Below, piece by piece: positions 1-7,808 of a stretch of 18,393 nucleotides of DNA. Origin of the DNA: Acidobacteriota bacterium (GTDB lineage: Bacteria; Acidobacteriota; Terriglobia; Terriglobales; Acidobacteriaceae); assembly GCA_021801945.1 (NCBI GenBank), contig JAKABE010000028.1, positions 1 to 18,393 on the forward strand. The letters are read 5' to 3'. A program made the position numbers and the translations under genes. The notes below the pieces were generated by a model. It had not been told where the DNA came from, made no database searches, and worked only from the letters and a program-made list of their open reading frames with translations. The first letter of the stretch is position 1; each line of letters opens with the position of its first letter.

Positions 1-1401
1 TTTCCTGCGATTCTGCTTTGAATCTTCGGCGTCAATGTTCTTCTTGCAATCATCGATAAGATCTTGGACGGATTTGTGACTCTTGAGTCCGAGACGTTCT
101 GTGATCACGACAATAGGAACCTCGTACACCTCGTGGAGCACCGCACATATCTTTTGTTTGTCCGTCGCACGGTCACATTGCGTGTAATAACGCGGGGACG
201 CAGAATCGTGTCTTTGGTAGGTCTCGCCACCGATCTCGATTTCTTCCGGCAGATTATTGAGATTGAGTTCAAAGTCCCATTTGAGCGCTGATTTCTCATT
301 GTTGGATTCGACCTCGCGTCCCGCCTCACTCGCCGCCCCACGGTACAAGGCTCGATCAGCTATCTGATGGTTTTCGATCACGATCTGAATTGGAGGAAAG
401 TTGATCCTCGGCATCTGCACGCCGTCAGCTGCGACAATGTCCTGTGTGTGCGGCCGATCAGTCCGATCTTGAGGGCCGACGCATTGAGGATCGATCTTGG
501 GATCTGGATCCGAGCCGGAGGCGTTCTCGCAGTCGCGGTTGGCTGCGGCGTAGGTCGCATTCACTTCCGTGCGTACTGCAGTCTCGAGGGACGCGGCGAG
601 CGCGAGATCAGACTGTTCTTGGGCCTCCGCCGGGCATAGTTCCGCCTGATCGCTTCTGGGAATTCCATGCGTAATGCCGATAGCTGGCTCTGCGGGATGA
701 GCGGCGATGACTGCCAATTCTTTGTCGAGACGGGCGTCCGCTTGCGTGGACACTTCTGCCGAATGTCCCTCCGAATCCGCCGGGGAAATGCTCCCTACGG
801 AACTCCGCGTCATTGTTATCGCTCCTATGGATGCGTCGACTGATGTAAGAGCGTCAGAGGTGCTGTTGCCGGAAGATGCCGTCGGAGTTTGCGGAGGCGT
901 CTGTGCCATGACGTTGGTACCGCAGTTCGGAAGCAGGCATGCTTCGGGCCGGACAACAGGATCGATTTCGATCCTCAGCCTGTCGAGCATTCTGTTTACA
1001 GTAGCGGCTTCGCGTTGGATCTTTCTGATTCTCCGGCGCCAGCGTCGGATGTTCGAATGCACGGCCCATTTCCCGTCGAAAGAGAGAAATCGCTGCCAAA
1101 TGTGGCGCACCGCTCCGGGACCTCGGTGCAGTTTCGTCACCCGCAACGGCTCGCCGAGAGGCTCATCGCGGCGCCTCACCAGACCGACATAGCGTCGCGC
1201 CTGTTCGCACATATAGAGACGATCTGTCACATAGTCACCAAGATTTCGGGCAGTATTGCGCAAGTTCTGATCGAGAGAGCGGTCTCTAGCGAGCGACCTC
1301 CGGTCGCGATCGAACTCAAGAAGTGTGGTGCGACGATCCCTTAACGCCAGATCGTCCAGTTGAAACTCAGGCAGATTTGTCCTCTTTGCTAATATCTTCA
1401 T
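1..1401 (-). CDS. Large protein of unknown function, fourth gene of recombinase operon (3' end outside window)
   Basis: An uninterrupted frame of 467 codons runs from the ATG at 1401 off the left edge, so the protein is at least 467 aa and its C-terminus is missing. I checked the frame line by line and found no stop. The start is chosen because GGAGG lies 6 nt upstream, inside the end of the preceding gene, and the junction reads TAA-GTG-ATG; the GTG at 1404 is an alternative start. The N-terminal ~160 residues are very rich in Arg/Lys and look helical (for example RRWRRRIRKIQRE), as in a nucleic-acid-binding region. Residues ~165-320 are low-complexity (Ala/Ser/Thr/Asp/Glu), probably a linker. 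From ~residue 340 a folded-looking segment begins (KWDFELNLNNLPEEIEIGG), followed by a possible helix-turn-helix-like stretch (ITERLGLKSHKSVQDLIDD). I do not recognise a family. The coupled junction suggests it is made with the recombinase proteins, either as an accessory factor or as the first cargo gene. Confidence 0.8.
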   Translation of the reverse strand, partial: MKILAKRTNLPEFQLDDLALRDRRTTLLEFDRDRRSLARDRSLDQNLRNTARNLGDYVTDRLYMCEQARRYVGLVRRRDEPLGEPLRVTKLHRGPGAVRHIWQRFLSFDGKWAVHSNIRRWRRRIRKIQREAATVNRMLDRLRIEIDPVVRPEACLLPNCGTNVMAQTPPQTPTASSGNSTSDALTSVDASIGAITMTRSSVGSISPADSEGHSAEVSTQADARLDKELAVIAAHPAEPAIGITHGIPRSDQAELCPAEAQEQSDLALAASLETAVRTEVNATYAAANRDCENASGSDPDPKIDPQCVGPQDRTDRPHTQDIVAADGVQMPRINFPPIQIVIENHQIADRALYRGAASEAGREVESNNEKSALKWDFELNLNNLPEEIEIGGETYQRHDSASPRYYTQCDRATDKQKICAVLHEVYEVPIVVITERLGLKSHKSVQDLIDDCKKNIDAEDSKQNRRK

Positions 1402-1404
1402 CAC

Positions 1405-1638
1405 TTACCTCCGCGGATCGGACTCTGCCCTCTTTCCGCGCCCTTTCTCGGCAGCTTTCCGAGTGACCATGTCGCGATAGGCAATCAGGTATTCATAGAA
1501 ACGCAGATCGACCAGGAGCTCCTCTTCTGTAACGTTCGGTAACTCCTTGAGCATCTCGTCAAAGTGCTCCTGGCTCGCCTTCAATCCGTAATTGCGCTTC
1601 CGCGTTGCCGCGGCTTTCTGTCCCCTCGTCAGTTTCAT
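1405..1638 (-). CDS. Small basic helical protein, third gene of recombinase operon
   Basis: A 77-aa protein beginning MKLTRGQKAAATRKRN, strongly basic at both ends, with a central acidic, probably helical segment (EHFDEMLKELPNVTEEELL, then FYEYLIAYRDMV). The ATG at 1638 is preferred because GAGGA sits 8 nt upstream. An in-frame ATG at 1728 would give 107 aa, but its GGAGG is only 3 nt away and the added residues look like read-through of the recombinase tail. The gene begins inside the upstream recombinase gene (80-nt out-of-frame overlap) and ends directly before the next start, so translation is probably coupled. Size and position match the small third protein of Tn554-type (TnpC) or trio-type recombinase systems, but I see no recognisable sequence similarity. 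A DNA-binding or assembly role is inference. Confidence 0.72.
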   Translation of the reverse strand: MKLTRGQKAAATRKRNYGLKASQEHFDEMLKELPNVTEEELLVDLRFYEYLIAYRDMVTRKAAEKGRGKRAESDPRR

Positions 1639-3913
1639 CGCATTGTTCCTCGGTTGCATCCAATCCGCCGCCGTGGTCCACATCGGAATGCGAAATCCCG
1701 GCTTTCTCGTCCGCTTCGTCTCGGCCATTCGCCTCCGTTCCCCCGGGCCGATACCAGTCCATGACATGCAGATAGTGCTCAAGCGTCGTGGCTGACGATC
1801 CATGGCCCATGAGGAGGGCGATGGCCTGCAAATCACTGCCACGGATCGCATCGGTTCCAAACAGATCACTGCGGAACTTCTCGCATCCAGAAATCCATTT
1901 GAGTGTCTCTGGATGACGGTGCAGCAGGCGGCGCGCCACTGGGTGCAGCGCCGGCCATAACTTCAGTAGCAGCAGATTGGCCAGGGAATGCCGCAAGACG
2001 TGGTAGTGAAAATCCTTGTCGCCAGGAAAGGACTCGTGCACGCGCTTCACGATCAACTCGAAATCGCCGGACCGGAATGGATCCTTTCGTGTCGGAAACA
2101 GCAGCGCGTCGCGCCAAGTTCGTTCTTCACTCTTCTTGTCTGAATCGTTTCCGGCGGATTTCTGTGCCTTGATGGTCGTCTCAGCCCAAGCGCGAATTTT
2201 GGAGATTCTATTCCTGACTCGATCGAGTTCGTCGGTGGGAATCAGCACGTCGAGCGGCAGGTCGCGGCGTGCGTTCGAAGTTTTGAGCTTGCGCATTTTC
2301 GAAGGGCGTACATGAAGAAAATTCGCGTCATCGAAATCTCCGAGACGAAGATACCCGGACTCGGCGCGCCTCAAACCGCAACGGTATCCAAGAATGAGTG
2401 CCACACGAGAGGCCTCGATCATCTCCGCATCCGGGTATACCTCGACGCATCCCAGCCAACGCAACGCCGCTTTGTACTCATCAACGGTGACCAGATTCGC
2501 ATCAACACGCATCGGCCCGGCTGCGGGAACTTTCTCGTGCAACTCTTCGAATTCCTTTTTCCCCCGCCCTAGGAAGCGGATGAAGCTGTGCAACGCGTTG
2601 AGCAGCGCCTGCGAGTGGCCACGCCGACGCCGCGTTTCGGATTCGGCAACGTCCGACCTACGGAAAAATTCATCCTCGTCCAGTACCTGCTCGATGACCT
2701 CTTCCCAGGTTTCTTCGCCCTCGCCCGCTGGGTCGCTATTTTCAAAGCGGGGCATCAGCCGGTTCGCGATCAGGAAGACAGCCTTGTGCACACTCGACGG
2801 CTTTGCGCGCAGTGAAAGCGCATACTGCCCCATGCAACGGGTGATCGGGTCTGGATCCTTAGCCATCCGATCCAACCCTTGCTTGTCAACCTTGCTTCTT
2901 TGGACTGCCGCTCGTAATGCGGTCATCCAGGGAGCCACCGCACCGGGCTGGCTGGGATCGGGGTCGAAAGACATTTCGGACTGTCTTCCGGCACGCGCCG
3001 GTTCGAGCGGTGCCGGATTATAATCCCCGATTCGCTTCAGGACATCCAAGCGCAAACTATGTGATCGATACTCGCGGCTCCGGTGCGCAACCACAGCTGG
3101 AGCCATGTGCAGGATGGCCACCCTCCGTGCTGCCTTTACCACGCTCGAGAGATCCATTGAGACCGGAAAGCGATAACTTTCTGGAATGTCCTCTTCGAGC
3201 CTGACAAGCATCGAGTCAAAAGTCGGCTGTGCTGCCGGCCCGGCGACGCTGTTGAGCAAAGCCGAGCGATTCGGATGCTGCAAGAACGTTTTCAGGAGGC
3301 AATTCGAAGTTGCCCCGGCAACCAAGAGCCGCTCCTCAGCGTGCTCACATGATCCGGAGCGGTAGGCTAGCGGGACCGCTGTCAGCGTGCGATGAAGCGC
3401 GAGTGTTCGATCTGAGTTGTGCGAGCATTTCCTTTGTAGGGAAAGGATGAGCGCCGCAATGGTGTCGATATGAAGAATCTCGAACTGGAGCACTGCGGAG
3501 ATCAGGAACATCTTCAGACAGACTGCCGCGTCTTGAGCGGTCGCTGGTAATGTGTCGCGTCGGTTCCATTGAGACATCCGCTCGCAAAACCAATCGGACG
3601 CTTCCCTGTAAAGCGCATCCGGTTTCGTGACGCCGCCAGCAAACGGGTTCGGAAGCGTCGGATATCGGAGCGTTGTCTTTGGTATGTGATTCTTTTCGAC
3701 CGCGGGACAGACGCGTCCGAGCAGCGCGTAAAAATCGCCGAGTAATGGATAGAGGCTTGTTCCGGCAGGTGCGTTCTGGATCAGAAACTCTTCAACGGCG
3801 CTGACCTGCAACGGCTGGATGACGGCTGGAGCGCCGGCGCGAAGCAGAGCTGCCGCCGCATCCGGGCATTTGGCTAAGATACCTGCCAGATCGTTCGGTG
3901 CCGTCATCGTCAT
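1559..3913 (-). CDS. Large tyrosine recombinase/integrase (784 aa), catalytic subunit of the mobile element
   Basis: This is a site-specific DNA recombinase of the lambda-integrase superfamily. The C-terminal third carries the full catalytic set (numbered from the ATG at 3913): box I Arg ~515 in GYRCGLRRAE, beta-hairpin Lys ~544, HVLRH at ~638-642, GH at ~703-704, and the nucleophile Tyr ~714 in HYLHV. The spacing between HVLRH and GH is about 60 residues, much longer than in typical Xer enzymes, because of an insert containing two tryptophans and several His/Arg residues. About 480 residues precede the catalytic domain, far more than a normal ~100-aa core-binding domain. A ~55-residue acidic tail follows the catalytic Tyr. 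The start is taken at the ATGA overlap with the upstream gene; 16 more codons are open upstream but overlap it further. The enzyme probably excises and integrates this island. Compare TnpB of Tn554 and GmtY of GMT islands; the exact family is unassigned. Confidence 0.93.
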   Translation of the reverse strand: MTMTAPNDLAGILAKCPDAAAALLRAGAPAVIQPLQVSAVEEFLIQNAPAGTSLYPLLGDFYALLGRVCPAVEKNHIPKTTLRYPTLPNPFAGGVTKPDALYREASDWFCERMSQWNRRDTLPATAQDAAVCLKMFLISAVLQFEILHIDTIAALILSLQRKCSHNSDRTLALHRTLTAVPLAYRSGSCEHAEERLLVAGATSNCLLKTFLQHPNRSALLNSVAGPAAQPTFDSMLVRLEEDIPESYRFPVSMDLSSVVKAARRVAILHMAPAVVAHRSREYRSHSLRLDVLKRIGDYNPAPLEPARAGRQSEMSFDPDPSQPGAVAPWMTALRAAVQRSKVDKQGLDRMAKDPDPITRCMGQYALSLRAKPSSVHKAVFLIANRLMPRFENSDPAGEGEETWEEVIEQVLDEDEFFRRSDVAESETRRRRGHSQALLNALHSFIRFLGRGKKEFEELHEKVPAAGPMRVDANLVTVDEYKAALRWLGCVEVYPDAEMIEASRVALILGYRCGLRRAESGYLRLGDFDDANFLHVRPSKMRKLKTSNARRDLPLDVLIPTDELDRVRNRISKIRAWAETTIKAQKSAGNDSDKKSEERTWRDALLFPTRKDPFRSGDFELIVKRVHESFPGDKDFHYHVLRHSLANLLLLKLWPALHPVARRLLHRHPETLKWISGCEKFRSDLFGTDAIRGSDLQAIALLMGHGSSATTLEHYLHVMDWYRPGGTEANGRDEADEKAGISHSDVDHGGGLDATEEQCDETDEGTESRGNAEAQLRIEGEPGAL

Positions 3914-6390
3914 ACCGTTCCCACCGGGGGAAACCATTTGAACCCAAGCTCCTTCAAGCAACTCGGTATGGTGTCTTCGAGGGTGGACAGAAAGTGATCG
4001 AAATCAAAGCTCGAGTATGGCGACCACGGCTCGCGACCGTGCGACCAGTGGCCCATGTATGCTTCGGCCAGTTCGTGCGTAACTTTTCGTTCGCGCAGTA
4101 GATTACGCATGACTTTGCGCGGCGAGTTCACCGGAAATGGGAACTCCGCATCAAGCACACGAGAGATGTTGGATGGTGTGATCGCGAGCGCTTTCGCCTT
4201 AGCCTTTGAGTCAAGGAACCAGACAGATGATTTGGGAAGAGTGCCTGTGATCCGCAATTTCTTGGCGATTGCCTTCAGCTGTCCTTCCACCGCACTCATG
4301 TGGTCACGCAAAGTCTTATCTGCCCATATGATTCGAGTTTTATAGCCATCCGCGAAATCCTTGTCGCTCAGGATGCCAACACCAGCCCCGTCCGTGAATT
4401 CATCTTTGTCTTGATAGGCGTCGCATATTGCACGGGTGCCGAAGGAGAAGAATTGATGCCAGACCAGGTAAAGTACCGCTCGGTTCAAATAAGGCCCGTG
4501 CCGCCGCAAGCTGAATTTCTCTGGCGCGATTCGGAAGAAGCGGCGGCTACCGTTCCGGAGCCAGCGCACGGTATGCTTCACGGCCGCCCGGGTCGGGAAT
4601 GCTCGGCATCCAGAGTACGCATCCTGATCGGTGCCGGTGGACGGCCCCGTGGCCGCAGGATACGGATCGCTCCAAATGGCTCGGCTGCTTTGGTCAAAGA
4701 GTTTCGTCGCTTCCCGTGTGCTGATCACGGTGTAGTGCAGTTCGACGGCCGCTGCAGTCTGTGGAACACCCAGTACCAGGCAAGCCAAGGCTCGCTCGCC
4801 GCCGGTGATTCGGTGCAGTTCGTTTGCGCGCAGATGGGAGAGGCGATTCAGCGTAATGCGCTGGTCATGATCGACTCTGGCGATCCAAGCCTTCACCCAT
4901 TCTGCAGCTTTATCGGCGCGAAAGGCTTCTCCACCGACTCGAATCTTTTGTCGCGATTTGTGCTTCAGCAGAAGATCCCGAGCGATGGGTGCGGCACGAA
5001 AGCGAAGCTGGCTTGCTCTATATTCCGACTTGTAGACAGGCTCCTTGAGCTCCGATTTATAGAGTGGCCCGATCGTGTGCCAGTGCCACCAGGCCTCGGG
5101 ATCATCTTGCGTGGGAGGCTGAAACGCGAACTCCGATTCCGGGAGCGATTCGATTCTAAGCTGGAGAATGCGATCCAGGTCGCGGCCAGTATCGATTGCA
5201 ACTGCGACAATTGCCGCCGCTGTTAGATCTTCGCTGGTGATGCTCTTGTCGTCGCAGGCAAGGCGCAATGCAGAGAAAACCGTACGTTCCAGTTCGGCGA
5301 TCCGGAGTGCCTGCGAGTTCCAGGCAAAAAGGCTCTTGTCGATCTCCCATGAACGAGTCCGGGATCGGGCGGTCTCGACTGCCTCCGCAGTACTCGCTGC
5401 GTTTGGGGTTCCAGTCAGGATCTCGACTGTGCCGCTACCAAGTTCCTGCGGATCAAGACCGAGCTCAAGCGCGCGTGACTCGGGAATTGATCTGTCCTGA
5501 ATAGCCTGTTGATTGACGCCGTTCCCTCCGACCCCTCCACCGGCTTCGATCTGGAGTGCATAGCGGAAATCGTCGAAACTGACAAACTCCGGATAACTTG
5601 TCGAACGGGTCGAGCGCTGCCGTTTTCGTGAGATGGAGTGCCCTTGCCTTGCTTCGCGTCGTCGGTCGCAGTAATTCATGATCCGACGAAAGCGATCCGG
5701 ATAATCGACACCCGCGGGAAAATTACCTAGACCAGGAGTGCTAACAAAGACTCCCGGTGGCGCTTCCGAGTTTAGGTAGGTAAGAAGAGACTTGAAGTGT
5801 GGGCTGCTAAGATCTCGGACCGCGAGCGCGTAGTCATCGGGATGCCGCGCGATTCGCGTTGCACTTGCTGCAGCGCCAGTTTTGGAAAGTATCGGTATCG
5901 GTGAAGCATTCCCGGCTTTCGCGGCCTGGATCTCTGCCCACCGTGCATGCAAGATCTGAAGCTGCAACGCGCCATAGTGCACTTCGAGACCGGCATGGGT
6001 GCAGCACAGCATTATGTAGAGAGGACGGTCTTCGAATTCACCGCTGAATGTTCTCTTCAGCCAGACATGGTTAGACTGGTTGATGCCTGGTGGCGGAGGC
6101 TTCACGACAGTTCCGAATCGCTTCTGGATGTCGTCGGAGTGAAGACACAAGTAGCGCATCAACAGGGGCCAGCCCTCAAAGGGGCTGACTTTACGCCAAG
6201 CGCGCAGCTTTTTGAATGTTAGGTGAAGATTGGCCGCGACAATGAGCAGGCATTTGAGATCCGGCGGCGCGTTCGTGAGGTCCATGAACTCGCGATATAC
6301 GGAGTCGAGTTTTATTGACTGGAGCAGCGCCAGGAGGTCGCTAAAGTGTTGCGCGGAACCAGCACCTGCCTGCACTGCGGATGTCGCCAT
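3910..6390 (-). CDS. Large recombinase-associated protein with degenerate tyrosine-recombinase-like motifs, first gene of operon
   Basis: An 826-aa protein that opens the minus-strand operon and overlaps the catalytic recombinase by ATGA. The ATG at 6390 is preferred because GAGG lies 10 nt upstream; the GTG at 6399 is possible but sits 1 nt from that site. Two stretches resemble tyrosine-recombinase catalytic boxes. The first is TGRDLDRIL (~401-409), SHLRANELH (~518-526), LG (~540) and HYT (~552-554). The second, in the last 200 residues, is FGTRAI (~650), a SDKD...YKTR hairpin (~675-686), PRKVMRN (~757-763), YMGHWSHG (~778-785) and SPYSS (~790-794). In both the canonical HxxRH motif is altered, so the protein may be a non-catalytic or alternative strand-exchange partner. 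Residues 250-350 are Arg- and Gly-rich and probably a flexible linker. The gene order suggests it acts obligatorily with the following recombinase. No family name is assigned. Confidence 0.85.
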   Translation of the reverse strand: MATSAVQAGAGSAQHFSDLLALLQSIKLDSVYREFMDLTNAPPDLKCLLIVAANLHLTFKKLRAWRKVSPFEGWPLLMRYLCLHSDDIQKRFGTVVKPPPPGINQSNHVWLKRTFSGEFEDRPLYIMLCCTHAGLEVHYGALQLQILHARWAEIQAAKAGNASPIPILSKTGAAASATRIARHPDDYALAVRDLSSPHFKSLLTYLNSEAPPGVFVSTPGLGNFPAGVDYPDRFRRIMNYCDRRREARQGHSISRKRQRSTRSTSYPEFVSFDDFRYALQIEAGGGVGGNGVNQQAIQDRSIPESRALELGLDPQELGSGTVEILTGTPNAASTAEAVETARSRTRSWEIDKSLFAWNSQALRIAELERTVFSALRLACDDKSITSEDLTAAAIVAVAIDTGRDLDRILQLRIESLPESEFAFQPPTQDDPEAWWHWHTIGPLYKSELKEPVYKSEYRASQLRFRAAPIARDLLLKHKSRQKIRVGGEAFRADKAAEWVKAWIARVDHDQRITLNRLSHLRANELHRITGGERALACLVLGVPQTAAAVELHYTVISTREATKLFDQSSRAIWSDPYPAATGPSTGTDQDAYSGCRAFPTRAAVKHTVRWLRNGSRRFFRIAPEKFSLRRHGPYLNRAVLYLVWHQFFSFGTRAICDAYQDKDEFTDGAGVGILSDKDFADGYKTRIIWADKTLRDHMSAVEGQLKAIAKKLRITGTLPKSSVWFLDSKAKAKALAITPSNISRVLDAEFPFPVNSPRKVMRNLLRERKVTHELAEAYMGHWSHGREPWSPYSSFDFDHFLSTLEDTIPSCLKELGFKWFPPVGTV

Positions 6391-6399
6391 TTCGCTCAC

Positions 6400-6828
6400 G
6401 CCTCAATGTGCTTGATCAACGCGTTCCGTAGCCCTTCGGAATCGCTGCGATAAGGCGACCGTTCTTTTCGGAGACTTGGCGCTGAGAGTTGCCCTATTCT
6501 CGGTGGCCTTTGTCCTTCGCGGATCGAAGTAAAATTCTCCCTTGAGCCCATTGGCGGCGTTCCATTCAGATCAGATGACGTAACTCAGTCTTATCGGCAA
6601 ATTCACCAAATAGTTCAGTTTGCCTTGGTGAATTGGGAGCCATTAGGGTGTCTGTGCTTGGTTCATCAATTTCTACTGACCAGTTCAACAAGTCTATTGA
6701 AGATGTGCAGAAGGAATGCCGATAGACCATAACGAGGACTCCTCGTTCGGCCATGGGGATGGCGAACAGCTCGCAGGTCTGGCAAGGTGTTTCTGATTTC
6801 AGAGAGCGGATGTCTTCGATGAGTGAGA
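6400..6828. other. Divergent intergenic region upstream of the recombinase operon
   Basis: About 420 bp separates the leftward recombinase operon from the rightward 282-aa gene and must hold the promoters of both. I see no convincing -35/-10 pair and no clear operator. A short interrupted palindrome (TTCCG, 8 nt, CGGAA) lies at 6424-6441, just upstream of the recombinase operon. The base composition is visibly more AT-rich than the backbone at 9960-14689. One weak open frame on the minus strand (6566-6835) is listed separately. Confidence 0.5.
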
Positions 6829-6835
6829 ATGGCAA
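6566..6835 (-). CDS. Possible small protein (89 aa) in the divergent region, doubtful
   Basis: An open frame beginning with TTG at 6835, just after an in-frame TAA, and ending before the recombinase operon. The predicted product has a normal amino-acid mix (CQTCELFAIPMAERGVLVMV, then SIDLLNWSVEIDEPSTDTL), with one CxxC. There is no ribosome-binding site before the TTG; the next in-frame ATG is near 6754 and also lacks one. Its 5' end overlaps the divergent gene by a few bases. It could be a small regulator, a decayed gene or a chance frame. I do not recognise a family. Confidence 0.28.
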   Translation of the reverse strand: MPFSLIEDIRSLKSETPCQTCELFAIPMAERGVLVMVYRHSFCTSSIDLLNWSVEIDEPSTDTLMAPNSPRQTELFGEFADKTELRHLI

Positions 6836-7677
6836 CGTCGATGCAACAATTTATGGCCCAGAAATCAACGGAGGCTGAAACAAAACAAAGGCGTCGAGGG
6901 CCAAAGAGCAGGCTGGATGAATTCCAACCACCTTCGGGACCTGTGGCGCCTCCCTCACATAGACTCCTAAATGATCCGCAATGGTTCGCTCGCTACGGCG
7001 GATTTATGATGCGACACAATTGCGGCGACAAGGACTGCGTAGAAGACCTCGAGATCGACGAGGCCATCGCGGAGCGAATTCAAAGAGACCTCGAGGCTCT
7101 CTCAAGTACTGCTTTGGCCGACCACTTCGTCACGTACTCCGAATCCAGCGAAAAAATACCGCCATTTCCGAGTGAAGCTGACCTTCGGGTAGCCAATGCA
7201 ATCGGCCGTGCGTTGATTGAAAGAGCAGAGCAATCGCCTGAAGTGGTGCGCACCGCAGTATCCGCCTATGCCTTTGGCGTCCGTCGGAGCGACAAACGGT
7301 TTGTTCTGGCGGATCCAAAACACGCCCAATTCGGCAGAGCGCTGATTGACACGGTTCGTGGTTTGGGCCTCAAAACCGTGCGGTGGAGGATCGTGGGTTT
7401 TGAGACAGACGAGACTCCTACGCCGCTCCCCAAAACCGTTCCGATGGAATGGTGTATTCCACTTGGAATTCCGTCGAATACTCGTATAGCCTGGGTCTCC
7501 CCGAAGAACAAGAAGAACGCAGCCAGTGCGTCGCAGATCGCGGTTGAAATTATCGAGAAGCGCGGCCGGTCTCTGGAAGTGAGCAGCAACTTTCATTCAG
7601 TGATGCTGGTGGCGAAGGTTGTCCTATTTCCTGACTCGAGCAATGTGCCAGAAAATGCATCAAGTGGGGAGGAATGA
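6829..7677 (+). CDS. Hypothetical protein (282 aa), probable cargo of the element
   Basis: A soluble protein of unknown family. The N-terminal ~45 residues are basic and Pro-rich (KQRRRGPKSRLDEF, then PPSGPVAPPSHRLL), likely disordered. A folded-looking region follows with WFARYGGFMMRHNCGDKDC (~51-69), a helix IDEAIAERIQRDLEAL, and a long alpha/beta part including AISAYAFG-like and KRFVLADPKHAQFGRALIDT segments. No transmembrane segment or signal peptide is visible. The start is uncertain: GTG at 6823, ATG at 6829 and ATG at 6841 are all possible and none has a strong ribosome-binding site. It is transcribed away from the recombinase operon and overlaps a 44-aa ORF by ATGA, suggesting a two-gene unit. 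Its place between the recombinase genes and the proposed element end suggests cargo; function unknown. Confidence 0.75.
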   Translation: MATSMQQFMAQKSTEAETKQRRRGPKSRLDEFQPPSGPVAPPSHRLLNDPQWFARYGGFMMRHNCGDKDCVEDLEIDEAIAERIQRDLEALSSTALADHFVTYSESSEKIPPFPSEADLRVANAIGRALIERAEQSPEVVRTAVSAYAFGVRRSDKRFVLADPKHAQFGRALIDTVRGLGLKTVRWRIVGFETDETPTPLPKTVPMEWCIPLGIPSNTRIAWVSPKNKKNAASASQIAVEIIEKRGRSLEVSSNFHSVMLVAKVVLFPDSSNVPENASSGEE

Positions 7678-7808
7678 CGAGTAGGCAGGGATGCACGTTC
7701 TATGCGACTCCGGGTTACGTTCTGCCGACGTCTCACCGCCTCGAGGATCTCATAGCGCGGCAAAAGCTGTTCGACGACGGAGCCAAGCTCCGAGCCGCTG
7801 CGCGCTGA
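7674..7808 (+). CDS. Possible 44-aa small protein coupled to the preceding gene
   Basis: The start codon overlaps the stop of the 282-aa gene (ATGA), the usual sign of translational coupling. The product begins MTSRQGCTFYATPGYVLPTS and ends with a basic helix (FDDGAKLRAAAR). GGGAGG lies close upstream of the ATG. No family is recognised. Against it are its short length and an alternative open frame on the opposite strand across the same bases (7750-7980), which shows a Cys/His pattern; the two are unlikely both to be genes. Confidence 0.42.
   Translation: MTSRQGCTFYATPGYVLPTSHRLEDLIARQKLFDDGAKLRAAAR

Noticed and set aside
1639..1869. Longer starts (1869 or 1728) for the 77-aa protein
   Set aside because: They would overlap the recombinase catalytic region or tail more deeply and have poorer ribosome-binding site spacing than the ATG at 1638.
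4300..5226. 308-codon plus-strand frame within the first recombinase-operon gene
   Set aside because: Antisense to a long coherent coding frame and without domain-like sequence.
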